Source of the DNA: Nereocystis luetkeana
Taxonomy: Eukaryota; Sar; Phaeophyceae; Laminariales; Laminariaceae
Assembly (NCBI GenBank): GCA_031213475.1
Contig: JARUPZ010000019.1
Coordinates: forward strand, 8,400,698-8,464,697
Reading direction: 5' to 3'
DNA: 64,000 bases
In this document: positions 10,545 through 20,661 of the stretch, one piece after another
Layout of the letters: each line of letters opens with the position of its first letter
Position numbering within the stretch: position 1 is the stretch's first letter
Notes under the pieces: generated by a model
What the model was told of the DNA's origin: nothing
The model's input: only the letters and a program-made list of their open reading frames with translations
The model's database searches: none
Made by a program: the position numbers and the translations under genes

Positions 10545-11054
10545 TTATTCTTCGTTTCTCTTGCTTGCTGGAGCCGGCCGCCTGCCCCTTTTCTTCGCTA
10601 TCAGTGCTTGCAGAACATCCTGACCCTCTAGCGGTCGCTTCCGCAAGTCACGTGCCTTCGGCACTGCGCTGATCGCTCTAGTTCTCGCCGCGCGCGCATC
10701 GTTCTGCCTCCTCAAACCGGCCTTGCGAATCTCCGTGGGTGTGGCGCTAACCTTATTAATATTCCTAGACTCGAGAGATTTGTGCATCCCTGTCCGTACT
10801 TCGTCTAGCTCCCAAAAGTCGGTCTTGCGATCACGCGAGTCGTACTTGGAGAAAAACGACTCCACAAGTTGCTGGTGTACGGGCGCCATGAAAAAACTGA
10901 GGCAAAACTCCTTGTACAGCAGACCGCCGAACCCCGAAGCCAATGGAAAGTTAGACTGACCCCTTGCCTCATCGACACCCAGCTCTACCTCCCCCTTTGC
11001 GGATGCCGCGTAGCGCTCCAACTCTGACATCAGCTCGGGAGAATTGTCGGACAT
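10545..11054 (-). pseudogene. Transposase-like C-terminal exon
   Basis: A 169-residue open frame on the minus strand. The middle reads LLYKEFCLSFFMAPVHQQLV then ESFFSKYDSRDRKTDFWEL. This resembles the dimerisation tail of hAT-like and related RNase-H-fold transposases, but loosely. The tail is Arg/Lys-rich (KKRGRRPAPASKR). The upstream side meets a T-run and AG sites that could be a splice acceptor, so the displayed ATG need not be the true start. Immediately upstream is the 563-bp repeat. A copy of that repeat lies downstream of the minus-strand exon at 20662-21496, which suggests that both are parts of one family. Identity is inferred, not established. Confidence 0.35.
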
Positions 11055-11101
11055 AAAAAAAAGCCCAAGCGTTAACCTGTCATTTTCGCTGTCTGTGTTG
11101 C

Positions 11102-11664
11102 TGTTACAGCTGCCTCCTCTTGTGTGCCGCTATCGGCTCGGTCTCACCTCGATAGCCAGCTGTTGTCGTTCGTTGAGAGAATCCTCATGGGGATTTCCTC
11201 CGTACCTCGCTCCTAAATCCTCTCTGGCCACGGGGTGGCCAGACGCCACGAGAGTTGAGTGTTGGTATTGCTCAGCGAATGCGACGTGGGATTAACTGAC
11301 ATGCACGTTATGGGCAACTGACATGAACGTGGTGGGCCAGACTCATGCACGGTGTGTGAACAGGATATGGTTTGACTTGTTTCTTTCGTTCTTTGGTGGG
11401 ATTGACTAACCCCAGGTAGGGCCAGAGAGCACCCGTATCGAACATTACAGCCGATACGGGGTTTCCATGACCCAGACAATGGCCTCCCCCGCCGGGGACA
11501 CTCCATTGTATACCTACATCGATATGACAGCGAGCCATCCTACGGCTTTATCGCTGCCTTACACGATGCACCCTCCGTGCGTCACTGGTCAGGTCAGTCA
11601 ACGTACATCACAGAATACCCTGTCGCCCACCTGGGCGACTCCTGAAGCCCGTAGCGCTGCAACA
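11102..11664. repeat. 563-bp near-identical repeat, copy A
   Basis: It matches 19501-20063 with only about two differences that I could see (GAGAGAATCC/GAGAGAGTCC and GAAGCCCGTAG/GAAGCGCGTAG). The minus strand contains an open frame with the tetrapeptide DTGA in AVMFDTGALWPYLG, the form of an aspartic protease active site. With no other protease motif this may be chance. Confidence 0.9.
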
Positions 11665-11849
11665 CCCCCCCTGCCCGACGCATAACTATCGTCGGTGCAC
11701 AGCGGGTATCCCGGCCACTACCCGGTAACAGCGTGGGCAACTCCTCCTCCATATCCCCGACGAACCGGCTGCCGCGTCCTTCCTTATCCATTCGACGATT
11801 AACGAGCTTCGGCCACGTGCGGACATCCCCGATGCTCGTGACGAGGCTC

Positions 11850-12323
11850 CTACGCCTTCCGCTTTTCCTTCTGACGGTCGCTGCTGCTGTTTCGGCTTCT
11901 GCGGCGGCTGCAGTTGCTGCTGCTGCTGCTGATGACACAGTTGCTGCGCCTGATGCTGTTCCACCTCTTCCTCCTTCTCCTGCTGGGCCGGCTGTTTGCG
12001 CTCCCTCCGCGGCGGCGGAGGTGGTGGACCTGATTGCCCCCCCGTCCTGCCGGTTCCCGTTGCCGTGCTCGGTTGCTGCTACTGCGGTTGCGCTCCTGCG
12101 TGGCACTCCTGCTACGGCGGTGGTGTCTGCTACGGCGGTCACGACTGCGACTGCGGCCCCGTGCGTCTAACTTGAAAATAGTACGATGCTTTAGCATCCT
12201 TTGCCGCTTATGTAACGGGGTACACACAAACCTACCCGACCCCTGATCCGGCATCCTCTCATAGACGCTTGATAGCTCAGACCGGGCTGCTCGACGGAAG
12301 TGATTCGCTACCCCCCGGTCCAA
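11850..12323 (-). CDS. Candidate exon with an Arg/Ser-rich stretch, unrecognised gene
   Basis: The minus-strand frame reads YERMPDQGSGRFVCTPLHKR and later RGRSRSRDRRSRHHRRSRSA, an RS-rich tract like that of splicing factors. The other two minus frames are also open over much of 11600-12140. One gives a Gln-rich tract (LCHQQQQQQLQPPQKPKQQQ) and one an Ala-rich tract, so codon repetition alone could explain the length. It lies downstream of the exon at 12414-12700. Frame choice is uncertain and no homologue is recognised. Confidence 0.3.
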   Translation of the reverse strand: MDRGVANHFRRAARSELSSVYERMPDQGSGRFVCTPLHKRQRMLKHRTIFKLDARGRSRSRDRRSRHHRRSRSATQERNRSSSNRARQREPAGRGGNQVHHLRRRGGSANSRPSRRRRKRWNSIRRSNCVISSSSSNCSRRRSRNSSSDRQKEKRKA

Positions 12324-12413
12324 TGCTCGTGCGCCCGATTCGCGTGGATGCCTTCCCTTCCGCGTTTGCTGGCCGCCTCCTTGATCAAGACCCTGTTAAC
12401 CCCCAGCGTCTGC

Positions 12414-12700
12414 TCACCCGAGGAACTCCTCTGAGTTGCCGCGTCGTCCCGCGCTCTTCTGGGGCTCTTTTTCCCCTGCCGTCTCTTGAGTATCCCTCTC
12501 AGCCTCCAGAACATCTGCTGCCTCTCCGCCACGAAATTGGACGAATTCACATTCGAGCCTCATGTGGTTCGGTCGCTCATGGAAGATCTTGAGTTTGGCT
12601 GCCAATACCCCAACACCAGCTGTGCAATCGAGGATTTCGTCGAAACTCATCTTTGCAAGCTCTGTGTGAAACTTCGCTCGGGAACGTTTGGTGCACCCCT
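12414..12700 (-). CDS. Candidate internal exon, unrecognised
   Basis: After a TAG at about 12700, the minus strand reads KFHTELAKMSFDEILDCTAG then KLKIFHERPNHMRLECEFVQ and a Glu-rich segment. It ends at a good splice donor (GTGAGC) just after GNSEEFLG. Protein-like composition plus a donor exactly at the end support an exon. The family is not recognised; transposon origin is possible given the neighbours. Any following exon would be 11850-12323 or the 10545-11054 frame. Confidence 0.35.
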
Positions 12701-12717
12701 AGTGTGGTCTTTTGAAG

Positions 12718-13215
12718 ATACTGACGTTTGACTCCAAGAAAGTAAGTCGTTTGAAGGTTCAGAAGTTCACGCCACCCCCTCAAGTACTGACGTGACTCCG
12801 AGTAAGCAGATCGGTTGAGGGCCCTGACATTCACGCCACGTTAGAAGGTACTGACGTGACTCCGAGTAAGTAAGTCGTCGGAAGGCACTGACGTTCACGC
12901 CACGTTTGAAGGTACTGACACGACTCCGAGTAAGTAAGTCGTTTGAGGGCACTGACGTTCACGCCACCTTCACTGACGTGCCTCCGAGTAAGTAAGTCGT
13001 TTGAAGGCACTGACGCGCCTCCGAGTAAGTAAGTCGTTTGAAGGCACTGACGTTCACGCCACGTTTGGAGGTACTGACATGACTCCGAGTAAGTAAGTCG
13101 TTTGAAGGCACTGACGTTCACGCCACCTTCACGCCACCCCCCCCCAGTACTGACGTGACTCCGCGTAAGTAAGCCGTTTGAAGGCACTGACGTTCACGCC
13201 ACCTTCACGCCACCC
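12718..13215. repeat. Minisatellite, about eight units of ~60 bp
   Basis: The unit core is GACTCCGAGTAAGTAAGTCG followed by TTTGAAGGCACTGACGTTCACGCCAC (two joined words). Units vary in length through a CACGCCACCCCCC extension near the right end. The repeated TACTGACG spacing makes parallel open frames on the minus strand that are not genes. Confidence 0.9.
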
Positions 13216-13555
13216 CCCCAGCCCGAACAGTGTCCACTGGTGAGACCCTTTCGTTCTAAAACTAATTCATGAGTCCTCAAACGTCATTCATCCACCACCA
13301 CTTCAAGATCGTACCCCTTGTATAACGGTTTTCGTGAAAGTAGTTGTAGAAAGGTGGTGACAAACACCCCCCCAGCACGGAAACTACCTACTGCTTATTG
13401 GCATCCCAATCCCACCTTTCGCTTCGTGTCTCCAACACTGGGCCACTAATCTTGGAGAGTCAAATAGAGGTATCCTGCTCGGTTACACCATGCCTACATC
13501 ATGTTTTCCAGCATTAGTCATGCAATCTAGAATTCCTACAACCGTTCTTCTCCGA

Positions 13556-13890
13556 TCAGGCGGATCGCCCGATGCTTGGAGACGGACGACACAACAGGTG
13601 CGTGGTACGCTCAACCACTTCACGATCGCGTTCGCAAATGAAGGGAACCTTTAGTTTGGGCATTGGGCATATGTGGCCTCGCCTTTTTAGAACTGCCCTC
13701 CCCATGCGGGGACGAAGCACTTGGAAACTAGGGTCAACCTTATGTACATGTACAGCAGTGCAGTACTCAAACGGTGAAGATGCCCAATCGTCATTGGGAA
13801 CCATGTCAGATACTTGAACAAAGTCAAGCTCGTTTGATTCTCCGTTCACTGCGTCAGCGACTAAGACGGCGCGTGAGTATGCGCGCTGGG
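13556..13890 (-). pseudogene. Coding-like exon, unrecognised
   Basis: The minus strand has a possible acceptor (CCCTCCCCAG) near 13890. It then reads RAYSRAVLVADAVNGESNEL, DFVQVSDMVPNDDWASSPFE and further hydrophilic sequence to a stop at 13556. Composition is protein-like. An adjacent minus-strand frame at 13907-14167 (MREQLLDSIMHEYLKTVKTG) could be the upstream exon, broken or spliced. No family assigned. Confidence 0.3.
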
Positions 13891-13906
13891 GAGGGGCTTT
13901 GTTTTC

Positions 13907-14167
13907 CTATCGGAAACTACCAGGTTTTCTCTCCTCAGTTTGATTTACATTGTGTATCTCGTATCCACCGCTTAGGATGCATGTATTTGCTCTGGAAGAG
14001 CAGACACCCTTGCTACAGGCTAAGCGCTCAGGATAGAGGCCAGCGCTCCGAGGTCCTTTCAGCACGAATGTAAAACAAACGCCTGTTTTCACGGTTTTCA
14101 AATATTCGTGCATGATACTATCGAGTAACTGTTCACGCATCCCCCAGTATTCGGGCGCTGTGATCAC
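13907..14167 (-). pseudogene. Coding-like frame upstream of 13556-13890
   Basis: 86 residues, beginning MITAPEYWGMREQLLDSIMH, with CFTFVLKGPRSAGLYPE in the middle. It is followed by a possible donor GTAGTTT. It is unrecognised. It is kept because the amino-acid composition differs from the surrounding repeat frames and because of the neighbouring frame. Confidence 0.22.
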
Positions 14168-14470
14168 GGGATTGCAACTATTTATGTGTGTGATCCCCGA
14201 TTCTGTGACACAAACTGCTGTGTCGATATCCTGGTAGTCGATAATCTAGTGCCGGGTGGTTTGTAACTACCAGTACTAATATGCCCGGTGCCACTAGGTT
14301 GATAGGTTTTATTTATTCGTTGGTGTCGCACTGCTATCTCTCTCTGCTCTTGGACGGAATGCGTGCGTCGTGCCTGCCGTATCCAGTGTGAAGTGATACC
14401 AGCTCGGTATGCTGAATGAAGATGATATACATACTTTACAGCAGTCGGGATGAATAAGGTGATGCGGCCG

Positions 14471-14814
14471 TTTTTTTTTTTTTTTTTTTCCATCCCATTC
14501 ATTATCTTCGCACATCTTCTTCTCTCTCTCCTTCCAACTCGTAACTCAGATCCGGGGTCACATAGCATGCTCTTCTCCCCCCTTCCCGCTACGGTACGTG
14601 CCTTCATTTTTATCGCGAGAAGATTTCAGCCTTTTTCTTCCCTCGTCGACTCGCATCGAATTGTGCCTACCCACGCTGCAAGGCGCTCTCAACAATTGAA
14701 TCCCTTTTTTTATTTTTGCAAATAAAGTCAAAGTCCGACCCTCCTAGGGCTCGAACCCAGGACTCAAACAAGTAGAATTCGAGGTTAACCACTTGAACCA
14801 CCGGGGCGACCGGC
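14471..14814 (-). mobile_element. tRNA-derived SINE, family 1, copy 2
   Basis: A minus-strand copy of 1245-1605. The poly(A) appears as 19 T at 14471-14489. The body is followed by the tRNA-like head with B box GGGTTCGAGCCC (complement near 14740) and A-box-like GGTTCAAGTGGTTAACC (complement near 14785). The tail is intact, so this copy is probably younger than copy 1. Confidence 0.85.
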
Positions 14815-14848
14815 TTATGTGTTCGACTCGTACTCTGCACGTATTGTG

Positions 14849-14980
14849 TATGTGTTCTTCGCCTTAAACCATTCTTTCTACCCGTCGACATCCAGCACAA
14901 CCAGTGTCCGTGCCCTTTATTTGATCCTAGAGAGAGATTTTTCCTGTGGTCACAAACTACACCACAGTCATCACAATATA
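14849..14980 (+). repeat. Dispersed repeat, direct copy of 228-356
   Basis: It shares TACCCGTCGACATCCAGCAC and flanking sequence with 228-356 and lies directly beside the SINE head. Confidence 0.7.
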
Positions 14981-15869
14981 CGTGGATTTCTCGAAAGTTC
15001 CATGTTTGCCAGCCGACAATGCACGTTGTTGTCCAGGGGTTCATCGTTCTAAAGGGTGGTTATGTACGCCCAAACAGCGTAAGGCTCGACATTGTTAGTT
15101 TCCGTTATCACTTAACCGAGCAAACGGTCCACGAGAGCATGCGTGTATTAGTACGTACGGCACCTATGGCTTGTATCGACACCTGTCGGTTGCATTTCGT
15201 CTTGAAGACATTATGTGGTCAATCGCATGCAGACATTTATTAACGAACATGCATGTGTGTGCGATCATGAAAAACGAGCGAACATACGAGCACGAGCACG
15301 AGCAACGAGTATGCCTGCATGCATTGACCAGACAAGTATCTTCAAAGCCTTACGAAACAACAGGCAGAGCACCATCGGCAGCGTGAATACATAACAACAG
15401 CGTATCACACGAATCACCGTTCTACAAGGCAGGCAACACCGAAAACATGTGGATATATGCATATAACGAGTATCCCCTAACATAGTATGCAAGATGGAAC
15501 GTGGGATTATAGAAAGAACACGATCACCTCATATCACAGTTTTGCGAACATTCCCATCGCCTGGGTTGTCCGTTCTTATTTCTTATAATTGACGGACTAA
15601 TTATGTGCGCGAAAGCTAATGAGGATGGTTGTTTCCTATGGCCACGTACCGGGTCAAAAGACCAGGGAAAGCCAGTGAAATGCCAACGTACCGGGTGAGA
15701 AGACCCGAACGGGTGAAACAAGTGGAATTCCAGCGTATCGGGTACTTGGAGACCATAACAACCCGCTATGACTCTCGTTGTGTGCCCTCAGTTGTTTCAA
15801 CATAGCTTTCATCTACCCCCGAATAGTAACATGCCGTACACTGCACAGCTGAACGGCTTCCCAACAACA
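14981..15869. other. Intergenic; short CGTACCGGGT repeats
   Basis: No supportable exon. Near 15640-15740 three short blocks repeat CGTACCGGGT/CGTATCGGGT with AAGACC nearby, a small local repeat just outside the hAT element. Confidence 0.5.
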
Positions 15870-15944
15870 TTACTTTGCAAGGTTGTGTTCGGTAAGGTAC
15901 ATACCGAGGCGTACCAGCGGTAATGTACCTCCGGTATACCGGTA

Positions 15945-16290
15945 CCGAGAAGTTCGGTACCTTCGGTATGATCTCCATACCGGTACCGAGGACTTCGGTA
16001 CGTTCGGTACGAGGTCCATACCGGTACCGGGAAGTTCGGTACGTTCGGTACGCAGTTCGTACCGGTACCGGTGGTGCCGGTACAACAATCCGTACCGGTA
16101 ACGAGATGTTCGGTATGTTCGGTATGATCTCCATACCGGTACCGAGAAGTTCGGTACGTTCGATACGAGGTCCATACCGGTACCGGGAAGTTCGGTACGT
16201 TCGGTACGTCGTCCGTACCGGTACCGAGCATACCGGTAGTTCGGTACGATGTTCATACCGGTACCGAGCGTATACCAGTACCGAGAATAC
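15945..16290. repeat. CCGGTACCGAG minisatellite, left array of the hAT element
   Basis: About eight units of ~41 bp with core CCATACCGGTACCGAGAAGT then TCGGTACGTTCGGTACG. The order of unit variants is repeated in the right array, so the two arrays arose by copying as a block. Confidence 0.9.
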
Positions 16291-16431
16291 CGGTACCGGG
16301 ATGATCGGGAAGTTAGGCATGGTATTTACCCGATACCGCCACACACTCACAGCACCAGCAGCACAGCCGTAGCCTCTTCGCTCGGTACACTACCCTCTTC
16401 GCTCGGTACACTGGCGCGTGCCAGCCGCCTC

Positions 16432-16920
16432 ATGAGCGCCGCATCAACCCCCGCCAACCACGATGCCCCCGCTGCTGGCGGGGGGGGCAACAACGAGGCA
16501 CCCGCCGCTGGCGACCAAAGCTCATCATCGCCAGTGCCGGCGCCAGCACCTTCGGAGGCAGGAGTTGTTGTCGTGGATGGTGGAGGAGGCACGGGCGTGC
16601 CAGTGATAGGGCCTGCTCCCATCTACGACAGCGCAATGAACACAGAGAGAAAAGTGCCGGCGGAGACACTCAAAGCTATCGATGAGTTTGTGGTGCCGGA
16701 GGGGTATCGGAGGGAAGGGACGCGTGAGGCCTCTTTCTTGTACTCGCTCGGTGTGTACGTTGAGCCGATAGATTCGAAAAGCAAGGCCTGCCGGTACTAC
16801 TGCTTGGCGAGCGCACCGTGCCGTTCGAAGAAACACACGGTACCCTGCGTCATGCATTTTGAAATTGACATTTTGGGCGGGAAATATGAGAGACGCTCCG
16901 CACACACACACCACCGGTAT
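16432..16920 (+). CDS. BED-zinc-finger-like N-terminal exon of a hAT transposase (truncated)
   Basis: From ATG 16432 the frame gives an Ala/Pro-rich leader (MSAASTPANHDAPAAGGGGN). It then reads FVVPEGYRREGTREASFLYS, LGVYVEPIDSKSKACRYYCL and ASAPCRSKKHTVPCVMHFEI. The two Cys of CLASAPC after an aromatic-rich strand resemble the start of a BED finger, the DNA-binding domain usual at the N terminus of hAT transposases. The second half of the finger (the His pair) is not found. After GGKYE the frame runs into the right minisatellite, which merely prolongs it to 17643. The minisatellite also opens the frame upstream of 16432. No donor is evident at the break. Position inside hAT ends strengthens the call. 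Confidence 0.5.
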
Positions 16921-17257
16921 CGCCGGTATCACCGGTACCGGTACCGGTACGGGCTTCCATACCATACCGAGAAGTTCGGTACCTTCGGTATGATCTCCAT
17001 ACCGGTACCGAGGACTTCGGTACGTTCGGTACAAGGTCCATACCGGTACCGGGAAGTTCGGTACGTTCGGTACGCAGTTCGTACCGGTACCGGTGGTGCC
17101 GGTATAACAATCCGTACCGGTACCGAGATGTTCGGTATGTTCGGTAAGATCTCCCCACCGGTACCGAGAATTTCGGTATGTTCGGTACGTCGTCCATACC
17201 GGTACCGAGAAGTTCGGTACGTTCGGTACGATGTCCGTACCGGTACCGAGCATACCG
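16915..17257. repeat. CCGGTACCGAG minisatellite, right array of the hAT element
   Basis: It is a near copy of 15950-16260 in the same orientation, with scattered single changes such as GGTACAAGG for GGTACGAGG. It produces long Tyr/Arg and Val/Pro repeat frames on both strands that are not genes. Confidence 0.9.
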
Positions 17258-17722
17258 GTACCTTACCGAACACAACCTTGTTACTTTGCTCCGGTAGTAG
17301 GGGACACTCATCCCGTACGTGTGTAGGGATGTGTGGGGCCCAAGTTAAACGTCTCCACGCTTGTGAAAGCAAGAGGAGCGATGGACCCAAGGATCTAGAG
17401 AGCTTTTGCCGTGCGACCTTCAGTCCCATGAACGGTTATATTGATAGTGGTATGAATACTGTATATAATACTGTGGATACATCCTCCACGTATGATATGT
17501 GGCCTTCGACTAAACTCGTCATTTCTACCCAGCTTCCTCACCGTAGTATGCCCCGTATGAATCCCAGATACCTGGTACTCGTGTGCATACGGTGTGTGTG
17601 GTACATCATGATATATATGTCGCTTTTCAACGCGTTATCATGACTCGAAAAGATGGGAAGAGAGAGGTACGAAATGGTCCCTAAGGATTTTGCCATACGG
17701 CCTACCAGGTACCTGGTTACGG

Positions 17723-17725
<3 letters not shown>

Positions 17726-17761
<36 letters not shown>

Positions 17762-18087
17762 CATCCCATTCATTATCTTCGCACATCTTCTTCTCTCTCT
17801 CCTTCCAACTCGTAACTCAGATCCGGGGTCACATAGCAGGCTCTTCTCCCCCCTTCCCGCTGCGGTACGTGCCTTCATTTTTATCGCGAGAAGATTTCAG
17901 CCTTTTCTTCCCTCGTCGACTCGCATCGAATTGTGCCTACCCACGCTGCAAGGCGCTCTCAACAATTGAATCCCTTTTTTTTATTTTTGCAAATAAAGTC
18001 AAAGTCCGACCCACCTGGGGCTCGAACCCAGGACTCAAACAAGTAGAATTCGAGGTTAACCACTTGAACCACCGGGGCGACCGGCTT
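17726..18087 (-). mobile_element. tRNA-derived SINE, family 1, copy 3, long poly(A)
   Basis: 36 T (17726-17761) on the plus strand are the poly(A) tail. Body and head follow as in copy 2, ending with the complement of the B box within a perfect CCTGG/CCAGG T-arm. High similarity to copy 2 and the long uninterrupted tail suggest a recent insertion. Confidence 0.88.
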
Positions 18088-19197
18088 CTAGTATTATATA
18101 TAGCCCATAAACGCCCTTTATTGATGTTGTCAAAAGCATACATACTGCGAGCCACCCCCCCTGTATGCTTAACCGTGTATCAAGAGGTTACCCTGTTTGG
18201 GGTAGAAAAAATAGAAAAAAAACTGCAGGTACAGAGTAGAGCAGTAGTAGTAGGAGTATGGCTTCCTATCTTTTTTCCACATTACATGTACCATCGTTAA
18301 TATTCATATTCTTAGTCGTGTACGCCCGGTAATGCAACTCGTCGTATAATATACCCTGGTATACCATCTTCTCATCTTTTTGAGCATCGTGTGAAACTGC
18401 ATACCAGGTAGTGTATAGACTACTGATGGTATTGTAGACGGGGATACGGCTTTTCTGTGTAATTTTCAAGTTGAGGCGCCTTTGCTCCAGGCAGCTATTA
18501 CTCAGTGCTCGGGGCATGGTAGGTTATCGGTTCCTGCGTACAACTTCAAACTTAGAACCATCTACGGAAGGCGCTCCTCCCGCAACGATATTCAAAAGTA
18601 CTCCCTGTTTCGATACCAGCAGCAGCAGCGAGGTATACTTCAACAAACAGCAGTTACATGTGACATGTGACCACGAAAATACTGTTGTCGCTCAGATTGG
18701 CTGTTGGGCTGATTAGTAGAGTCGTACGCAAACGTATTGCCATGGTAGTCTAAATGAATACAGCCGACCCCCCCCATGTTTTTCCTCGAGGAGTACCGCA
18801 CAGCAAGAAAAAAAACCGGCCGCACCAAAAAACACAGACGAGATGTGCGGGGCCGAAAACGAAAAAAAATCGAGAGTGACGCCTGAGGCGGAGAACGGCC
18901 GCAAACAAACGAGAGTTACACCTGAAGCGAAGGCCGGCCGCAAACAATCGTCAAGGCGTGCGCGGGAACAAAAAACAAATCGAGGGTCAGGACGGAGAGA
19001 TTTGTGGCCTTCTTTTTTTCTGGTGCTGCCTTATCGCGAGTATGCGATGGTGGCTACCTGCCGTGACTACTGTTTCCTGATACGTTATGCATGGTCACTG
19101 CTATAAACAGCAGTAGTAGTAGTAGTGCTACCCGAATATATGTACTCTATCGTAGTTTCTACGTGTATCCCTCGCCGCTGGTACCCATCAGACTCCA
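18088..19197. other. Intergenic; one 39-bp tandem pair
   Basis: 18871-18909 and 18910-18948 are a tandem pair, both in a plus frame as RVTPEAENGRKQT-like 13-residue repeats. Nothing else supportable. Confidence 0.5.
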
Positions 19198-19440
19198 TCA
19201 TCCCGGACAGAACTCGGGGCTCGATACTTGGCCACCCATCAGATTCCATCCCGGAAAAGCTTGGGCAGAGACACTGATCCCACCCAGGGAAAACTCGGGC
19301 CCCGATGTTTGAGCCTCATTCCGCTCAGGAGGACTCTCGGGCCCAGTTATTCGGGCCCTCGTTCCGCCCGGGAGAAAACTCAGGCCCAGATGCTCGGGGC
19401 CAAACAAATTCCCTGGGTACAGATCTCTCGTGTCCCCGCC
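19198..19440. repeat. Degenerate GGGCCC/CTCGGGCCC minisatellite
   Basis: Four to five diverged units of ~50 bp with CTCGGGCCC, CCCGGGAGAAAACTC and similar words. The minus frame shows the same unit as GPESPPERNEAQTSGPEFSL. Confidence 0.6.
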
Positions 19441-19500
19441 AGAGCTCATGACCTTGCGCTCCAATCTCCCCCTCTCTCTGTCATCGGCCTGGGTTCATCA

Positions 19501-20063
19501 TGTTACAGCTGCCTCCTCTTGTGTGCCGCTATCGGCTCGGTCTCACCTCGATAGCCAGCTGTTGTCGTTCGTTGAGAGAGTCCTCATGGGGATTTCCTCC
19601 GTACCTCGCTCCTAAATCCTCTCTGGCCACGGGGTGGCCAGACGCCACGAGAGTTGAGTGTTGGTATTGCTCAGCGAATGCGACGTGGGATTAACTGACA
19701 TGCACGTTATGGGCAACTGACATGAACGTGGTGGGCCAGACTCATGCACGGTGTGTGAACAGGATATGGTTTGACTTGTTTCTTTCGTTCTTTGGTGGGA
19801 TTGACTAACCCCAGGTAGGGCCAGAGAGCACCCGTATCGAACATTACAGCCGATACGGGGTTTCCATGACCCAGACAATGGCCTCCCCCGCCGGGGACAC
19901 TCCATTGTATACCTACATCGATATGACAGCGAGCCATCCTACGGCTTTATCGCTGCCTTACACGATGCACCCTCCGTGCGTCACTGGTCAGGTCAGTCAA
20001 CGTACATCACAGAATACCCTGTCGCCCACCTGGGCGACTCCTGAAGCGCGTAGCGCTGCAACA
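19501..20063. repeat. 563-bp near-identical repeat, copy B
   Basis: Direct copy of 11102-11664, 8.4 kb away, with about two differences seen. It lies downstream (minus strand) of the transposase-like exon 20662-21496. Confidence 0.9.
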
Positions 20064-20661
20064 TTGCCCCCATCAAGATCTGCCATACTACCTAGAAAAG
20101 CACTCGCAAACTCTTGTCCTGCCGCTCGCTCCAACGACGAAGCCCCACCAGCCCATTACCCCACGAAAAACGACGAGCACCCCAAGCGCGCCATCGACAG
20201 CGGCAGGTGCTGGTGTCTGCCCATCCACTTGTCCCAGCGAGCCGCGGCGACAACGAAGAAGCCCTGGCGTTCCTCGAGCTCGCTGAAATTCAGCATGAAG
20301 AAGTCGAATTGCAGATAGCAAGGAAACTAACATCATGGTATTGCAGCAGGAACAAAAGCAGCAGCAGTCGCAGGGCGCAGTGGTATCGGTGAGGTGCCGC
20401 AGCAGCAAGCAGGGAAGGGCATGGCAGCAGCAGGAGGGAAGGGAACGGAATGCAGGGACCCGACAAGGACAAAAGTATATACCGCTCTGTACCGTAATAT
20501 AAGGATCGTTTTTACATTAATATATGATCCAAACGGTCCTTATATATCGGTTGTATATTCGTAAAATACAAAAAAAAAAAAGGCGGGAGAACGAAGACAT
20601 AAGACTCCCAACTTGCCAGCTATTTCTTTGGTACACGTGGTACAAAATACAAACAACTCAC
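20064..20661. other. No gene seen; CAG-rich
   Basis: GCAGCAGG-type repeats near 20330-20440 and an A run near 20571-20581. This would be intron or decay between the transposase-like exon and the 563-bp repeat. Confidence 0.4.

Larger units (their letters stand above)
15878..17280 (+). mobile_element. hAT-type transposon, non-autonomous, complete ends
   Basis: A 23-bp perfect terminal inverted repeat starts CAAGGTTGTGTTCGGTAAGG (15878-15900, complement at 17258-17280). It is flanked by an exact 8-bp direct repeat TTACTTTG (15870-15877 and 17281-17288). An 8-bp target duplication and CA..G ends are the hallmark of the hAT superfamily. Inside each end lies a minisatellite rich in CCGGTACC (15945-16290 and 16915-17257), and between them a BED-finger-like reading frame. 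The catalytic transposase domain is missing, so mobilisation would need another copy. Confidence 0.85.

Noticed and set aside
11308..11538. Aspartic protease in the 563-bp repeat (DTGA)
   Set aside because: Only the four-residue motif is present, with no second conserved block, so chance is the simpler explanation.
15766..17643. Open frames of up to 464 residues rich in RYR, VPVP and TERTE repeats on both strands
   Set aside because: They come from the ~41-bp CCGGTACC minisatellites. Only the segment 16432 to about 16920 has non-repeat coding character.
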